DNA of 64,000 nucleotides from an uncultured Desulfovibrio sp. (GTDB lineage Bacteria; Desulfobacterota; Desulfovibrionia; Desulfovibrionales; Desulfovibrionaceae): assembly GCA_937926875.1 (NCBI GenBank), contig CALBAX010000134.1:186001-250000 (forward strand), given 5' to 3'. The position numbers were made by a program, and so were the translations under genes. The notes beneath the pieces were generated by a model. It had not been told where the DNA came from. It worked only from the letters and a program-made list of their open reading frames with translations, and searched no databases. Shown here piece after piece: positions 1 through 9,436 of this stretch. Position 1 is the stretch's first letter; each line of letters starts with the position of its first letter.

Positions 1-395
1 ACACAGTCTTTAATTCGAAAGTGAAAATCACCTGAATGTATTTCAGGAGTATTTGTATATGCAAAAACAGCTTTAAATCCGACTCCGAACTTTCCGATTG
101 TCGTTATATCATCTCTTTTACTACTTGAACCAAGACTTGTAATTGACTTAATATCTTTCAAACTAAACAAACGTTCTCCATCGTGAGAAAATTCAACCCT
201 ATCAGAAAAAAGTCGAAACTCAACCTTGCTTGCCTTGGTATCCTCAGCATTTTGCAGGAGTTCATAAATAAAATGCGCTCTATCTGGATAAAGATCTGTC
301 AAAAGGCGTTTTATCCCCTCCTCAAAACCATTTCTCTTATTAGCTTCAACCCAATATTTTCTGTCCTTAATCAAGGATTGCATATCAGCAGACAT
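1..395 (-). CDS. GHKL/Hsp90-like (sacsin-type) ATPase, 3' part outside window
   Basis: The N-terminal 131 residues are visible; the gene continues past the left edge. Visible motifs are an N-box-like YELLQNAED around residue 45 and GKFGVGFKAVF around residue 103, which are the ATP-binding boxes of the Hsp90/sacsin GHKL fold. The start ATG shares its A with the TAA stop of the upstream helicase gene (TAATG), so the two are translationally coupled and should work together. A SNF2 helicase paired with a sacsin-type ATPase is typical of restriction or other anti-phage modules, but I cannot name the system from this fragment. The region is much richer in A+T than the chromosome to its right, suggesting acquisition by transfer. 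Confidence 0.7.
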   Translation of the reverse strand, partial: MSADMQSLIKDRKYWVEANKRNGFEEGIKRLLTDLYPDRAHFIYELLQNAEDTKASKVEFRLFSDRVEFSHDGERLFSLKDIKSITSLGSSSKRDDITTIGKFGVGFKAVFAYTNTPEIHSGDFHFRIKDC

Positions 396-3300
396 TATTT
401 ATTACCTCCCCGAATATAGAGTTCGCCATACGCTATGGGCGAAGCAATAATATCGATACGTTGCAGGGCCAGATCCAAATCCTGGATATGCCGCGAATAA
501 TCAGATTCTGCGTTTTTGATTTGTGCAGAGCGCATCTTGCGTATTTTGTCGTTTGTTGCCTGTGCAAGCTGCTCTTTTAAAAGAGCCATGCGAGCATTAT
601 GACTTGTTTTCAGACTTTCACGCCTGTAGTCCACGATTTCATGTGTCTTTTGCTTATATGCCTTTTTGGCATCACTCCATAATGCATAGTGTTGGCCATC
701 AAACTGGCCTCTGGCCAATTCTCCAATCTCATCGTCCGCAACATAAGGTTGCGCCTGTTGCAAAAGAAGTGGAAGTTTTTCCGTCAGCTCAGGATCTTCG
801 GCAAGAGGTTTTAATACCAAATCTTCGCGGAGTCCGCAGAACTGCCATGTATAAATGGCAAAAGGATATCTTCCCGCAGGAAATAAATCGGAAGTCACAG
901 TCAGGCTTGTAGACAGCACCTGTGCCGTATCCAGGGCATAGGCAGCCTGTTTTACCAGCGGATGGAGGGGCATAACAAAAGACGCTTCTGGGTGATGCGT
1001 AGCGCATTCCGAATCAAATGTGACGCTCAAATGGGGACTATCCCCTTTTAACCATTGTTCCCACTCGTGGAAATTTTTGTCATTCTGCTTGGGAAGCTGT
1101 TGAAAATCCTTGAGAAGTATCTTTCGTACATCTTGGGATAAACGCAAAGTCTTCAGTTTGCTATCGCCTAATAGCACATCATCTTTGCCACTTTTTTCCT
1201 GTAAGTAATACATGACCAGCCGCTGAAGGGATTCAGGCGATAACCAGAAGTTTGTTGCATCATAAATTTCTTTGTTGATCTGATTTTTTGGATACTGGAT
1301 ACCGAACAACGCCGCCTGTTCTTTTTCAAGGGCCTCTTCTTCCTGGATTAATCTGATTTTATTATCAGCCAGTTGCTGCAGTTTTTCCTGCCGCTCTTCT
1401 GGGGTAAGTTCGTAATTCTCAGCGATGTTTTTTATCTCTTGCGTTATTTCACCCAAGATTTCTTCGCTTCCACCTAACGAACTGTTAAATATACCTATAC
1501 GCAAAAGGCAACGATTATATATCTCTGCGTCAATCGTTCCTTCTGTAACTATATTGATGATGGTAACACTTTCACTTTTTTGACCATTTCTATCGATACG
1601 ACCGATCCGCTGTTCTATCCGCATGGGATTCCACGGCAGATCATAATTAATAAGGCAGTCACAGAATTGATAATCAAGCCCCTCACAGCCTATTTCAGAA
1701 AAAAGCAGTACATCAAGACTATCACGATCTTCTCTCTGCTTCTCAAATCGTGAACGCAAGATGATGCGCTCATCGTCAGGGATTCCGCCATGAACCAGCC
1801 CCACACGAAGCCCACGTTGCATCAGATTATCATAGATATACGCAAGAGTATGGCGGAAGCAGCTGAATACCATTACCTTGTTATTGGGCATCTCCTGCTT
1901 CGCACAAATTATCTTGTAAAGAGCTTCGATCTTTGGGTCATCGTCATCTAATGATTTTGCCTCATCTAATAGCTTTTCAATTTTTTCCGATATCAATGTA
2001 TACAAATAATCATTTAATACTGTTTGATTATCTTCAGAATCACCCCAAATTTCATCCAGATGACGATTGAGAATATCCTCAAGGGCAGGAACAAGTCCGG
2101 GAAGACAACTTGCCGCCTGCCTTTTAATAGTTGTCATCATAAATTTTATATTCACGTCATCATGGATCGCACCCAATATTTCAGCCTGAACATCCAACAA
2201 ATCATCATGTAGCTTTTGTTGTTCAGGCGTAAAGTAAATGGAAACAGTTTCAGGTTTCCGTATGGTGAAATTTCCGATATCCCGACGCCGTGTTCTATTG
2301 ATCATGCTTGAAAACGTGTGCATTTTTTCAGTATCTGAAATCATTTGAACACGCTCTTCCGCCGATATATCACCTTGCAATAAGGCATCATAAATTCGAC
2401 AGAATTCTGGATTTCTTTTGAGTATCGCCTGCCCCCATGAAGTCGCGACCGCAGCGTCAAGCGCATTCCATGCTTGCTGCTGCCAATCTTCCTGGGATGA
2501 GCGCATGGCCAAAACCGCCTGATTGATAAAGGGGTTTGGCTCAGCCATGTGCGAAAAACTTTCTTTATCAATAATGAGATCTGGCCGTAAGGTATTCAAA
2601 AGTACGAACAGATCATTATTCCCCATTTGGATAGGGGTAGCCGTCAGAAAAATCACGGCTTCCGCATGGTCACAAAAAAAGCGTACCGCCTGATGACTAA
2701 ATGTGTTCTGGTTGCGGACGTGGTGGGCTTCATCAACGATGACAAGGTCGAATCTGGGCGGAGGATCTAAATCAAGAAGACCCTTCTTGATTTTTCTTTT
2801 TCCGTTTACAGAAGTTCCGAATAAAATAGATTCATCAAACAATGAATAAGGAACTATACATTTTTTATACTCTTCCGGCCATTCCCCATCGAGATACGTT
2901 TCATTGATACAGTAACGCAGTGATGTACCGTCAAGATGAGCAAATTTTTCCTCAAAACGTCTCATCTCGCGCTGCCATTTTTTCTCTGTTACGAGCGGAC
3001 GAGGACATATGATAAGAACAGATTTTACGTCACGTCTGGCCTGCAGTTCACGTAAAATAAGGCCTGCCTCGATCGTTTTACCTACCCCGACACTATCCGC
3101 AATCAGCATACGTGGTCTATCAGAACGTATAAAACGAAGTACAGGACGAAATTGATATGGAATAAAGCTAATCCGTGCAGCATTCAACGAATAAAGACTT
3201 ATTGCCCCAGGAAATTTTATTTGTAATGCAGTAAGATAAGCATAGAACTCATTTAATGAGAGCTGCTTATTAGCATTCGACACTTCTTTATTCTGTAGTT

Positions 3301-3460
3301 GTGACTCATATAGAGTTTGAATTGATCCAGAAATAACAACAGAATACAGAAATTCTTTTTCACTATATATAGATGATATAACAACACCCCATTTATCATT
3401 ATTTGACTTCATACAAACGATTTGTCCAGGAACAAATAACGCAGCCTTCTGTGATTTCAT
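395..3460 (-). CDS. SNF2/RapA-like DEAH helicase, defence-associated type
   Basis: About 1,021 aa. Superfamily 2 motifs are complete: Walker A DSVGVGKT near residue 126 (counting from the upstream ATG), DEAH box in LVIVDEAHH, motif III-like LTATP, and a C-terminal helicase lobe with SEIGCEGLDYQ and RIGRIDRNGQ. This is the RapA/SNF2 ATPase architecture, expected to translocate on double-stranded DNA. I place the start at 3460 because a GGAG motif lies 6 nt upstream; an ATG at 3472 overlaps that motif. The gene overlaps the downstream GHKL ATPase by one base. No methyltransferase or nuclease partner is visible here. AT-rich codon use contrasts with comM next door. The helicase family is secure; the defence role is inferred from the gene pair. 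Confidence 0.85.
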   Translation of the reverse strand: MKSQKAALFVPGQIVCMKSNNDKWGVVISSIYSEKEFLYSVVISGSIQTLYESQLQNKEVSNANKQLSLNEFYAYLTALQIKFPGAISLYSLNAARISFIPYQFRPVLRFIRSDRPRMLIADSVGVGKTIEAGLILRELQARRDVKSVLIICPRPLVTEKKWQREMRRFEEKFAHLDGTSLRYCINETYLDGEWPEEYKKCIVPYSLFDESILFGTSVNGKRKIKKGLLDLDPPPRFDLVIVDEAHHVRNQNTFSHQAVRFFCDHAEAVIFLTATPIQMGNNDLFVLLNTLRPDLIIDKESFSHMAEPNPFINQAVLAMRSSQEDWQQQAWNALDAAVATSWGQAILKRNPEFCRIYDALLQGDISAEERVQMISDTEKMHTFSSMINRTRRRDIGNFTIRKPETVSIYFTPEQQKLHDDLLDVQAEILGAIHDDVNIKFMMTTIKRQAASCLPGLVPALEDILNRHLDEIWGDSEDNQTVLNDYLYTLISEKIEKLLDEAKSLDDDDPKIEALYKIICAKQEMPNNKVMVFSCFRHTLAYIYDNLMQRGLRVGLVHGGIPDDERIILRSRFEKQREDRDSLDVLLFSEIGCEGLDYQFCDCLINYDLPWNPMRIEQRIGRIDRNGQKSESVTIINIVTEGTIDAEIYNRCLLRIGIFNSSLGGSEEILGEITQEIKNIAENYELTPEERQEKLQQLADNKIRLIQEEEALEKEQAALFGIQYPKNQINKEIYDATNFWLSPESLQRLVMYYLQEKSGKDDVLLGDSKLKTLRLSQDVRKILLKDFQQLPKQNDKNFHEWEQWLKGDSPHLSVTFDSECATHHPEASFVMPLHPLVKQAAYALDTAQVLSTSLTVTSDLFPAGRYPFAIYTWQFCGLREDLVLKPLAEDPELTEKLPLLLQQAQPYVADDEIGELARGQFDGQHYALWSDAKKAYKQKTHEIVDYRRESLKTSHNARMALLKEQLAQATNDKIRKMRSAQIKNAESDYSRHIQDLDLALQRIDIIASPIAYGELYIRGGNK

Positions 3461-3472
3461 ATTTTTCTCCAT

Positions 3473-3690
3473 ACTATAAAAAACGCATATTCATATAACA
3501 ATAAATACTATTTATCAAATATTTTCTCACAACTTGATTCAGCAACAGCATACATATCAATATGTTATTTTTATATTATATCAAAAATCTCTAAAAATAT
3601 CTGCATAGAAAATGAGTCTGCATGTTTAGGATACATGCAGACTCGACCACCTTTGATTATATTTTTCTCTCCATCAAAATTAATCCTGAT
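3473..3690. other. AT-rich intergenic region
   Basis: No coding sequence can be supported. The stretch is strongly AT-rich and includes the upstream region of the helicase operon. It marks the change from the AT-rich left block to the GC-rich chromosome. Confidence 0.5.
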
Positions 3691-3753
3691 AAAGTTTTTT
3701 AGCGAGGGGGAGGCCGCACCTTTTGTCCACAAAAGGGGGCCTCCCCCTCGCAT
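3691..3753. repeat. G-rich intergenic inverted repeat, copy A
   Basis: An AAAGTTTTTT tract is followed by a 14-bp perfect stem (3702-3715 with 3738-3751) of GCGAGGGGGAGGCC type. An inner CCTTTTG/CAAAAGG stem closes a 4-nt loop. The same plan recurs at least five more times in this window, always between genes. This copy lies just downstream of comM and could act as its terminator. Confidence 0.75.
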
Positions 3754-3768
3754 AAATCCTTTCCGCCC

Positions 3769-5295
3769 CTACTGCGGGCGATCCAGCACGCGCAGGGAGA
3801 TGGCCTCGGCCACATGGGCGGGAGCGATGGCGTCCGAGCCCTCCAGGTCGGCGATGGTGCGGGCCAGACGCAGCACACGGGTGTAGGCGCGGGCGGAGAG
3901 GCCCAGGGCGCGCACGGCCTGCTCCATGAGCGCGTGCCCGGCGGCATCGAGGGCGCAGAAGCGTTCCAGCAAAAAGCCGCCCAGATCGGCATTGCAGCGG
4001 CAGGCTGTCCCGGCATAGCGGGCATTTTGGCGCTCACGGGCCGCCAGGACGCGTCTTCTGATGGTGGCCGAGTCTTCGGCAGGGCTGCCTCCGCGCAAGT
4101 CCTCATAGGGCACGGCAGGCACTTCCACATGGACGTCGATGCGGTCCAGCAAGGGACCGGACAGCCGGTTGCGGTAGCGGTGCAGGATGTCGGGGCGGCA
4201 GGTGCATTCGTGCTCAGGGTCCCCGTAGTAGCCGCAGGGACAGGGGTTCATGGCGGCCACCAGCATGCAGGCGGCCGGATAGGTGAGGCTCTGCCCGGCA
4301 CGGGCGATGGTCACGCGGCCATCCTCCAGGGGCTGGCGCAGCACTTCCAGAGCGTTCTTGCGGAATTCGGGCAGCTCGTCGAGGAAGAGCACGCCGCGAT
4401 GGGCCAGGCTCACTTCACCGGGCAGGGGATGCAGGCCGCCGCCTACCAGGGCCACTTCCGAGACCGTATGGTGCGGCGCCCGGAAGGGCCGCACGCGCAC
4501 CAGCCCCTGACCGGGAGCCAGCTTGCCAGCCACGCTGTAGACCTTGGTGACTTCCAGGGCTTCTTCAAAGTCCAGGGGCGGCAGGATGGAGGGCAGGCGC
4601 TGGGCCAGCATGGTCTTGCCGCTGCCGGGCGGGCCGATCATGAGCAGGTTGTGCCCGCCGGCGGCCGCCACTTCCAGCGCACGCCGCGCGCCCTGCTGGC
4701 CGCGGACCTCGGCAAAGTCCATGCCGGACAGGACGGCATCCTCCGCAGGAACGGGCAAGGGCTGCCGGGCTTCGAGCGCTTCCTGCCCCAGCAGGAAGGC
4801 CACGCACCGGGAAAGATGCGCGGGCGTGTAGACCGTCACGTCCCTGACCACGGCCGCCTCGGCACCGTTGTCCGGCGGCAGGATGACGGAAGCGAGGCCC
4901 AGCTGCCGGGCCATGATGGCCAGGGGCAGCATGCCGGGCACCGGCCTGAGCGCGCCGGAAAGGGAAAGCTCTCCGGCAAAGACCCGGCCCTGCAGGGCTT
5001 CCACAGGGATCTGCCCGCTGGCCGCCAGCAGGCCCAGGGCCAGGGGCAGGTCGAAGGCGGTACCGCTCTTGCGGCGTCCGGCCGGGGCCAGGTTCACGGT
5101 GATGCGCGAGGGCGGCAGACGGAAGCCGCAGGCCCGCAGGGCCGAGAACACCCGCTCCCGGGCCTCGCGCACGGCCGTCTCGGCCAGGCCCACCAGCGTG
5201 AAGCCGGGCAGCCCCTGGCGCACCAGATCCACTTCCACGTCCACCGGGAAGGCATCCACCCCTTCCAGCCCGGCGCTGTACAATCGTATGACCAT
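3769..5295 (-). CDS. comM: ComM/YifB-family AAA+ ATPase (Mg-chelatase-like)
   Basis: 508 aa. The N-terminal ComM domain (GLEGVDAFPVDVEVDL, about residues 5-120) is followed by an AAA+ module with Walker A GPPGSGKT near residue 220 and Walker B GVLFLDELPEF. A Cys-rich NPCPCGYYGD segment and the C-terminal Mg-chelatase domain follow. Members are hexameric helicases that promote branch migration during natural transformation in characterised species. I chose the ATG at 5295 because homology begins at MVIRLYSAGL; the frame is open further upstream but that part resembles no ComM N-terminus. The gene appears to be transcribed alone, with a terminator upstream (lepB) and a G-rich hairpin downstream. 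Confidence 0.93.
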   Translation of the reverse strand: MVIRLYSAGLEGVDAFPVDVEVDLVRQGLPGFTLVGLAETAVREARERVFSALRACGFRLPPSRITVNLAPAGRRKSGTAFDLPLALGLLAASGQIPVEALQGRVFAGELSLSGALRPVPGMLPLAIMARQLGLASVILPPDNGAEAAVVRDVTVYTPAHLSRCVAFLLGQEALEARQPLPVPAEDAVLSGMDFAEVRGQQGARRALEVAAAGGHNLLMIGPPGSGKTMLAQRLPSILPPLDFEEALEVTKVYSVAGKLAPGQGLVRVRPFRAPHHTVSEVALVGGGLHPLPGEVSLAHRGVLFLDELPEFRKNALEVLRQPLEDGRVTIARAGQSLTYPAACMLVAAMNPCPCGYYGDPEHECTCRPDILHRYRNRLSGPLLDRIDVHVEVPAVPYEDLRGGSPAEDSATIRRRVLAARERQNARYAGTACRCNADLGGFLLERFCALDAAGHALMEQAVRALGLSARAYTRVLRLARTIADLEGSDAIAPAHVAEAISLRVLDRPQ

Positions 5296-5384
5296 ATCCT
5301 TCCCCCGCCCCGACGTCGGCCCTTTACGGAAAGGGCTCATCCCTGTACGGGATGACCGTCGCTCCGGCCCCGCACGGCGGCTGT

Positions 5385-5417
5385 AAAAAAAGCGCTGCCG
5401 CATCTGCGACAGCGCCT
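5385..5417 (-). terminator. Rho-independent terminator of lepB
   Basis: Read on the minus strand, a GCGCTGTCGCA / GCGGCAGCGC stem of about 10 bp is followed by seven U residues. It lies between the lepB stop and the comM start. Confidence 0.85.
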
Positions 5418-5581
5418 GTGATCATGCTTCTGCGGGAAAAGCCCGCAGGACACGGCAGGGACCGTACCCGTCATGCCCTTCCGGCAATGTGCGCGGGGAA
5501 GCGGCCACGGCCGGGAAAGGAGCAACCTTCCGGTGCCGGTACGATGCCCCTTCCCGCAACAGGATCTCCCCGGTCCCGGCC

Positions 5582-6202
5582 CTAGCGGACGGCCTTGCCG
5601 ATACGGCTCCAGCGCGGGCTGTTGTCCTTGTCGTCCCAGGACCAGTAGATGCGCCAGGCCTTGGCCTGGATGGCGCCGCGATCCACAAAGCCCCAGAAGC
5701 GGGAATCCAGCGAGTTGTCGCGGTTGTCGCCCATGACGAAGTATTTGTCCGGCGGCACGGTCACGGGCCCGAAATTGTCGCGGATGGGCTCGATGATGTT
5801 GGGCTGCTCGTAGCGGATGTACTTTTCTTCCACGGGCATGCCGTTGCGGTACAGGCGCTTGTCACGCACGGTGATGACGTCGCCGGGCAGGCCGATGACG
5901 CGCTTGATGTAGTCCACCGAGGGATCGTTGGGGTATTCGAAGATGATGATGTCACCGTAGGCGGGGTCATCGCCACGGTAGATGTAGCTGTGGGTGAAGG
6001 GGATCTTGATGCCGTAGGCGAACTTGCTGGCCAGCAGGTGGTCGCCCACCAGCAGGGTTCCGACCATGGATTCCGAGGGGATCTTGTAGGCCTGGACCAC
6101 GAAGGTCCTGATGACGAACGCCAGGATCAGCGCCACCAGCAGGGCTTCGCCGTATTCACGGATCAGCGATTTCTTGGAGGATTTCTGCAGCAGTGTACTC
6201 AT
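5582..6202 (-). CDS. lepB: Signal peptidase I
   Basis: 206 aa. It removes N-terminal signal peptides from exported proteins on the outer face of the inner membrane. There is one N-terminal membrane anchor (about residues 18-36). The catalytic serine is Ser45 in PSESMVGTL and the catalytic lysine lies in YIKRVIGLPGD. The late GDNRDNSLDSRFWG box is typical of the family. The start at 6202 (MSTLLQ) is preferred over an in-frame ATG 20 codons earlier because conserved sequence begins there. It sits 87 bp downstream of the first NSS transporter gene and ends at a strong terminator. Confidence 0.95.
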   Translation of the reverse strand: MSTLLQKSSKKSLIREYGEALLVALILAFVIRTFVVQAYKIPSESMVGTLLVGDHLLASKFAYGIKIPFTHSYIYRGDDPAYGDIIIFEYPNDPSVDYIKRVIGLPGDVITVRDKRLYRNGMPVEEKYIRYEQPNIIEPIRDNFGPVTVPPDKYFVMGDNRDNSLDSRFWGFVDRGAIQAKAWRIYWSWDDKDNSPRWSRIGKAVR

Positions 6203-6289
6203 GGATCTTCCTTTTTCGGGATTGCCGCCCAAGCATGCGGCCCTTGCACTATGCCCCGGCAAAGCGCCGAGGGCAAGTACCCGGGGAGG

Positions 6290-7663
6290 TTATTTGCCGA
6301 ACTTGTCCACGTAGCCCATGACGAAGACCAGCAGGATGATGCAGGGCAGGCCGTAGCGCAGATAATGCTTCATGAAGCGCGGGAAACGCATCCCCTGGCC
6401 CTGGTTGACCTCGGCCACGAAATTGTCCCAGCCCCAGCCGCGCCGCCAGCTGCAGAAAAGCAGGAAGAGCAGGCAGCCGAAGGGCAGCAGGTTGTTGCTG
6501 AGCAGGAAATCTTCCAGATCCAGCACGCAGGTGCCGGGGCCCAGGGGCTGGAAGTCCGCCAGCAGGTTGAAGCCCAGCGCGCAGGGCAGCGAGGCCAGCC
6601 ACAGGCAGACGAAATGCACGGCACAGGCCCGGCGGCGCGACATGCCGCTGACGTCCACGCTGTAGGAAATGATGTTCTCGAACACGCCGATGACCGTGGA
6701 GAGGGCCGCGCAGCTCATGAAGACGAAAAAGAGCGTGCCCCAGAGGATGCCGCCGTCCATGGCGTTGAAGATGTTGGGCAGGGTGATGAAGATCAGGCCC
6801 GGGCCGCTGTTGGGCGCCACGCTGAAGGCGAAGCAGGCCGGGAAGATGATCAGGCCCGCCATGATGGCCACGAAGGTGTCCAGGCTCATGATCCACAGGG
6901 CCTCACCGGTCAGGGAGCGGTCCTTGCTCTGGTAACTGCCAAAGATGGTCATGTTGCCGATGCCCACCGACAGGGTGAAGAAGGCCTGGGTCATGGCCGC
7001 ATTGAGCACGGCGTACCAGCCCACGCTTTGCATCTTCTCCACGTCCGGGGCCAGATAGAAGCTCACGCCCGCGCCCGCACCGGGCAGGGTCAGGCTGCGG
7101 GCCACCAGCAGCACCAGGATGGCCAGCAGGCCCACCATGATGACCTTGACCACGCGTTCCACGCCCTTCTGCACGCCCATGGCGCAGACCAGGCAGCCCA
7201 CGCCCACCACGATGGTCATGCCCAGCACCTGTTCGAAGGGGCTGGCCAGCGTGCTGCCGAAAAAGGCCGCCACGCCCGCGGTGTCCAGCCCGGCCAGGTT
7301 CCCGGAAAGGCTGTGCCAGCAATAGGCCAGCATCCAGCCCGTGACCGTGGTGTAGAACATGGAGAGCAGGTAGCTGCCCCACAGGGGGATCTTGCTGAAC
7401 ATGTGCCAGCGCGTGCCTTCGGGCGGCAGGAGCTTCAGGGCGCGGCCCATGTTGCTGCGGGACGCGCGGCCCACGGCGAATTCCATGATCATCACCGGCA
7501 GGACGGCCAGCAGACAGAGCAGGTAGACGCCCACGAAGACCGCGCCGCCATACGCACCGGTGATGTAGGGGAAGCGCCAGACGTTCCCCAGCCCGATGGC
7601 GCAGCCTGCCGAAAGCAGCAGAAAGCCCAGACGGCTGCCCAGCATCTCTCTGGACTGAGACAT
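6290..7663 (-). CDS. NSS-family sodium-dependent transporter (paralogue 1)
   Basis: 457 aa inner-membrane protein of the neurotransmitter:sodium symporter (LeuT-fold) family. It carries the family signature GCAIGLGNVWRFPYI in TM1, the Na+/substrate-binding unwound helix, followed by about eleven further hydrophobic segments. It is expected to import an amino acid with Na+. The substrate is not predictable. RBS GGGAGG lies 5-6 nt upstream of the chosen ATG. A close paralogue is encoded immediately upstream (8014-9393), and the two proteins share long identical blocks, for example YQSKDRSLTGEA and GFNLLADFQPLGPGTCVLDLEDFL. Confidence 0.9.
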   Translation of the reverse strand: MSQSREMLGSRLGFLLLSAGCAIGLGNVWRFPYITGAYGGAVFVGVYLLCLLAVLPVMIMEFAVGRASRSNMGRALKLLPPEGTRWHMFSKIPLWGSYLLSMFYTTVTGWMLAYCWHSLSGNLAGLDTAGVAAFFGSTLASPFEQVLGMTIVVGVGCLVCAMGVQKGVERVVKVIMVGLLAILVLLVARSLTLPGAGAGVSFYLAPDVEKMQSVGWYAVLNAAMTQAFFTLSVGIGNMTIFGSYQSKDRSLTGEALWIMSLDTFVAIMAGLIIFPACFAFSVAPNSGPGLIFITLPNIFNAMDGGILWGTLFFVFMSCAALSTVIGVFENIISYSVDVSGMSRRRACAVHFVCLWLASLPCALGFNLLADFQPLGPGTCVLDLEDFLLSNNLLPFGCLLFLLFCSWRRGWGWDNFVAEVNQGQGMRFPRFMKHYLRYGLPCIILLVFVMGYVDKFGK

Positions 7664-8013
7664 GAAACCTCCCTGCCGGCCGCGGATACGGGTCGGCATG
7701 TGTCGTTGTGAGGGAAGAAGCCGTACACGACCTCTGTCCCGGTGTCCTGTCCCTTCCATGCCGCCCTGCCGGCAGCGGTCAGGGACATGACCGGCCGGGC
7801 ATATGCGGCGCATGGCCGGGATGCCTCCGCCGGACTGTCAGGAGCGGGACGCGAAGACCGCCGCCTCACGGGGACGGTCGAAAAACGGGGATACGGCCTG
7901 GACGGAGCATCCGTGCCCCGGGCCGGGCATGACAGGGCCGCCCCCGGCGGCCGGATACGGCGCGGGTAACGGCCCCGACAGCGGGAGCGGCCCTTGCGGG
8001 CCGCCGCGCCCGC
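7664..8013. other. Intergenic region between the paralogous transporter genes
   Basis: 350 bp without a supportable gene. A small GC hairpin (GCGGCCC/GGGCCGC, about 7990-8007) follows the upstream transporter stop but has no U tract. Open frames here lack ribosome binding sites and family resemblance. Confidence 0.5.
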
Positions 8014-9393
8014 CTACTTCCAGAACTTGTCCACGTAGCCCATGACGAACACGAAGATGATCAGGCAGGGCAGGACGTAGGTCACATAGCCGCGCAGCCA
8101 GCGGGGGAACTTCATGCCGATGCCCTGGTCCACTTCGGCGATGAAGCTGTCCCAGCCCCAGCCGCGGCGCAGGCAGCAGAAGAGCAGGAAGAACAGGCCG
8201 CCCAGGGGCAGGATGTTGTTGCTGATGAGGAAGTCTTCCAGATCCAGCACGCAGGTGCCGGGGCCCAGGGGCTGGAAGTCGGCCAGCAGGTTGAAGCCCA
8301 GGGCGCAGGGCAGCGAGCAGACCCAGATGCCCACGGCATGCAGCCAGGTGGCACGGCGGCGTTCCATGCCCCACACGTCGGCGCTGTAGGAGATGATGTT
8401 CTCGAACACGGCGATGACCGTGGAAAGGGCCGCGAAGCTCATGAAGATGAAGAACAGCGTGCCCCACAGCTGGCCGCCGGCCATGACGTTGAAGATGTTG
8501 GGCAGGGTCACGAAGACCAGGCCGGGACCGGAGCCGGGCTCCACGCCAAAGGCGAAACAGGCCGGGAAGATGATGAGGCCGGCCATCAGGGCGACGAAGG
8601 TATCCAGCCCCATGATCCACATGGCCTCACCGGTCAGGGAGCGGTCCTTGCTCTGGTAGCTGCCGAAGATGCACATGGCGCCGATGCCCACGGACAGGGT
8701 GAAGAATGCCTGGTTCATGGCCGCGTTGATGACCGGGAACAGGCCGGTCTTCTCCAGCTTGGAGGGATCGGGCGACAGATAGAAGGCAACGCCCGCCTCG
8801 GCGCCGGGCAGGGTCAGGGAGCGGATGACCAGGGCCATGAGGATGAAGAGCAGGCCCAGCATCATCAGCTTGACCACGCGCTCCACGCCCTTTTGCACGC
8901 CCATGGCGCACACGCCGCAGCCCATGAGCACCACCAGGGTCATGCCCACCACCTGGGCCACGGGATCGCCCAGGGTGGCGCCGAAGAACTTGCCCACACC
9001 GGCAGCGTCCAGGCCGCTCAGGGCGCCGCTGGCCATGTACCAGCAGTAATAGAGCATCCAGCCCGTGACCGTGGTGTAGAACATCATCAGCAGATAGCTG
9101 CCGATAAGGGCCACCTTGCCGCCCCAGTGCCACTTGGAGCCCTTGGGCTCAAGGATGTGGAAGGCCAGGCCCATGTTGCGGCGGGCGGCACGGCCCACGG
9201 CGAATTCCATGATCATGGTAGGCACCACAGCGAACAGGCAGAGCAGATAGATACCCACGAAGATGGCGCCGCCATACGCGCCGGTGATGTAGGGGAAACG
9301 CCAGACGTTCCCGAGGCCGATGGCGCAGCCCGCCGAAAGCAGCAAGAAGCCCAGACGGCTTCCCAGCATCTCACGCTGTGTGTTACCAGACAT
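8014..9393 (-). CDS. NSS-family sodium-dependent transporter (paralogue 2)
   Basis: 459 aa, same LeuT-fold family and architecture as the next gene downstream, with the same TM1 signature GCAIGLGNVWRFPYI. Bacterial NSS proteins import amino acids with Na+. The tandem arrangement and high similarity indicate local duplication, with divergence mostly in extracellular loops and in the segment around residues 95-130, so the substrates may differ. An AAGGCGG motif precedes the ATG. It begins 43 bp after the purine permease stop and is probably co-transcribed with it. Confidence 0.9.
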   Translation of the reverse strand: MSGNTQREMLGSRLGFLLLSAGCAIGLGNVWRFPYITGAYGGAIFVGIYLLCLFAVVPTMIMEFAVGRAARRNMGLAFHILEPKGSKWHWGGKVALIGSYLLMMFYTTVTGWMLYYCWYMASGALSGLDAAGVGKFFGATLGDPVAQVVGMTLVVLMGCGVCAMGVQKGVERVVKLMMLGLLFILMALVIRSLTLPGAEAGVAFYLSPDPSKLEKTGLFPVINAAMNQAFFTLSVGIGAMCIFGSYQSKDRSLTGEAMWIMGLDTFVALMAGLIIFPACFAFGVEPGSGPGLVFVTLPNIFNVMAGGQLWGTLFFIFMSFAALSTVIAVFENIISYSADVWGMERRRATWLHAVGIWVCSLPCALGFNLLADFQPLGPGTCVLDLEDFLISNNILPLGGLFFLLFCCLRRGWGWDSFIAEVDQGIGMKFPRWLRGYVTYVLPCLIIFVFVMGYVDKFWK

Positions 9394-9436
9394 AATTCCG
9401 CCTTGATCCTTTGAGAGTTGATATGGTCCAGCCCTG

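Noticed and set aside
6290..9393. Tandem NSS transporters as a sign of a special system
   Set aside because: Duplicated NSS symporters are common in bacteria. Nothing beyond duplication is visible.
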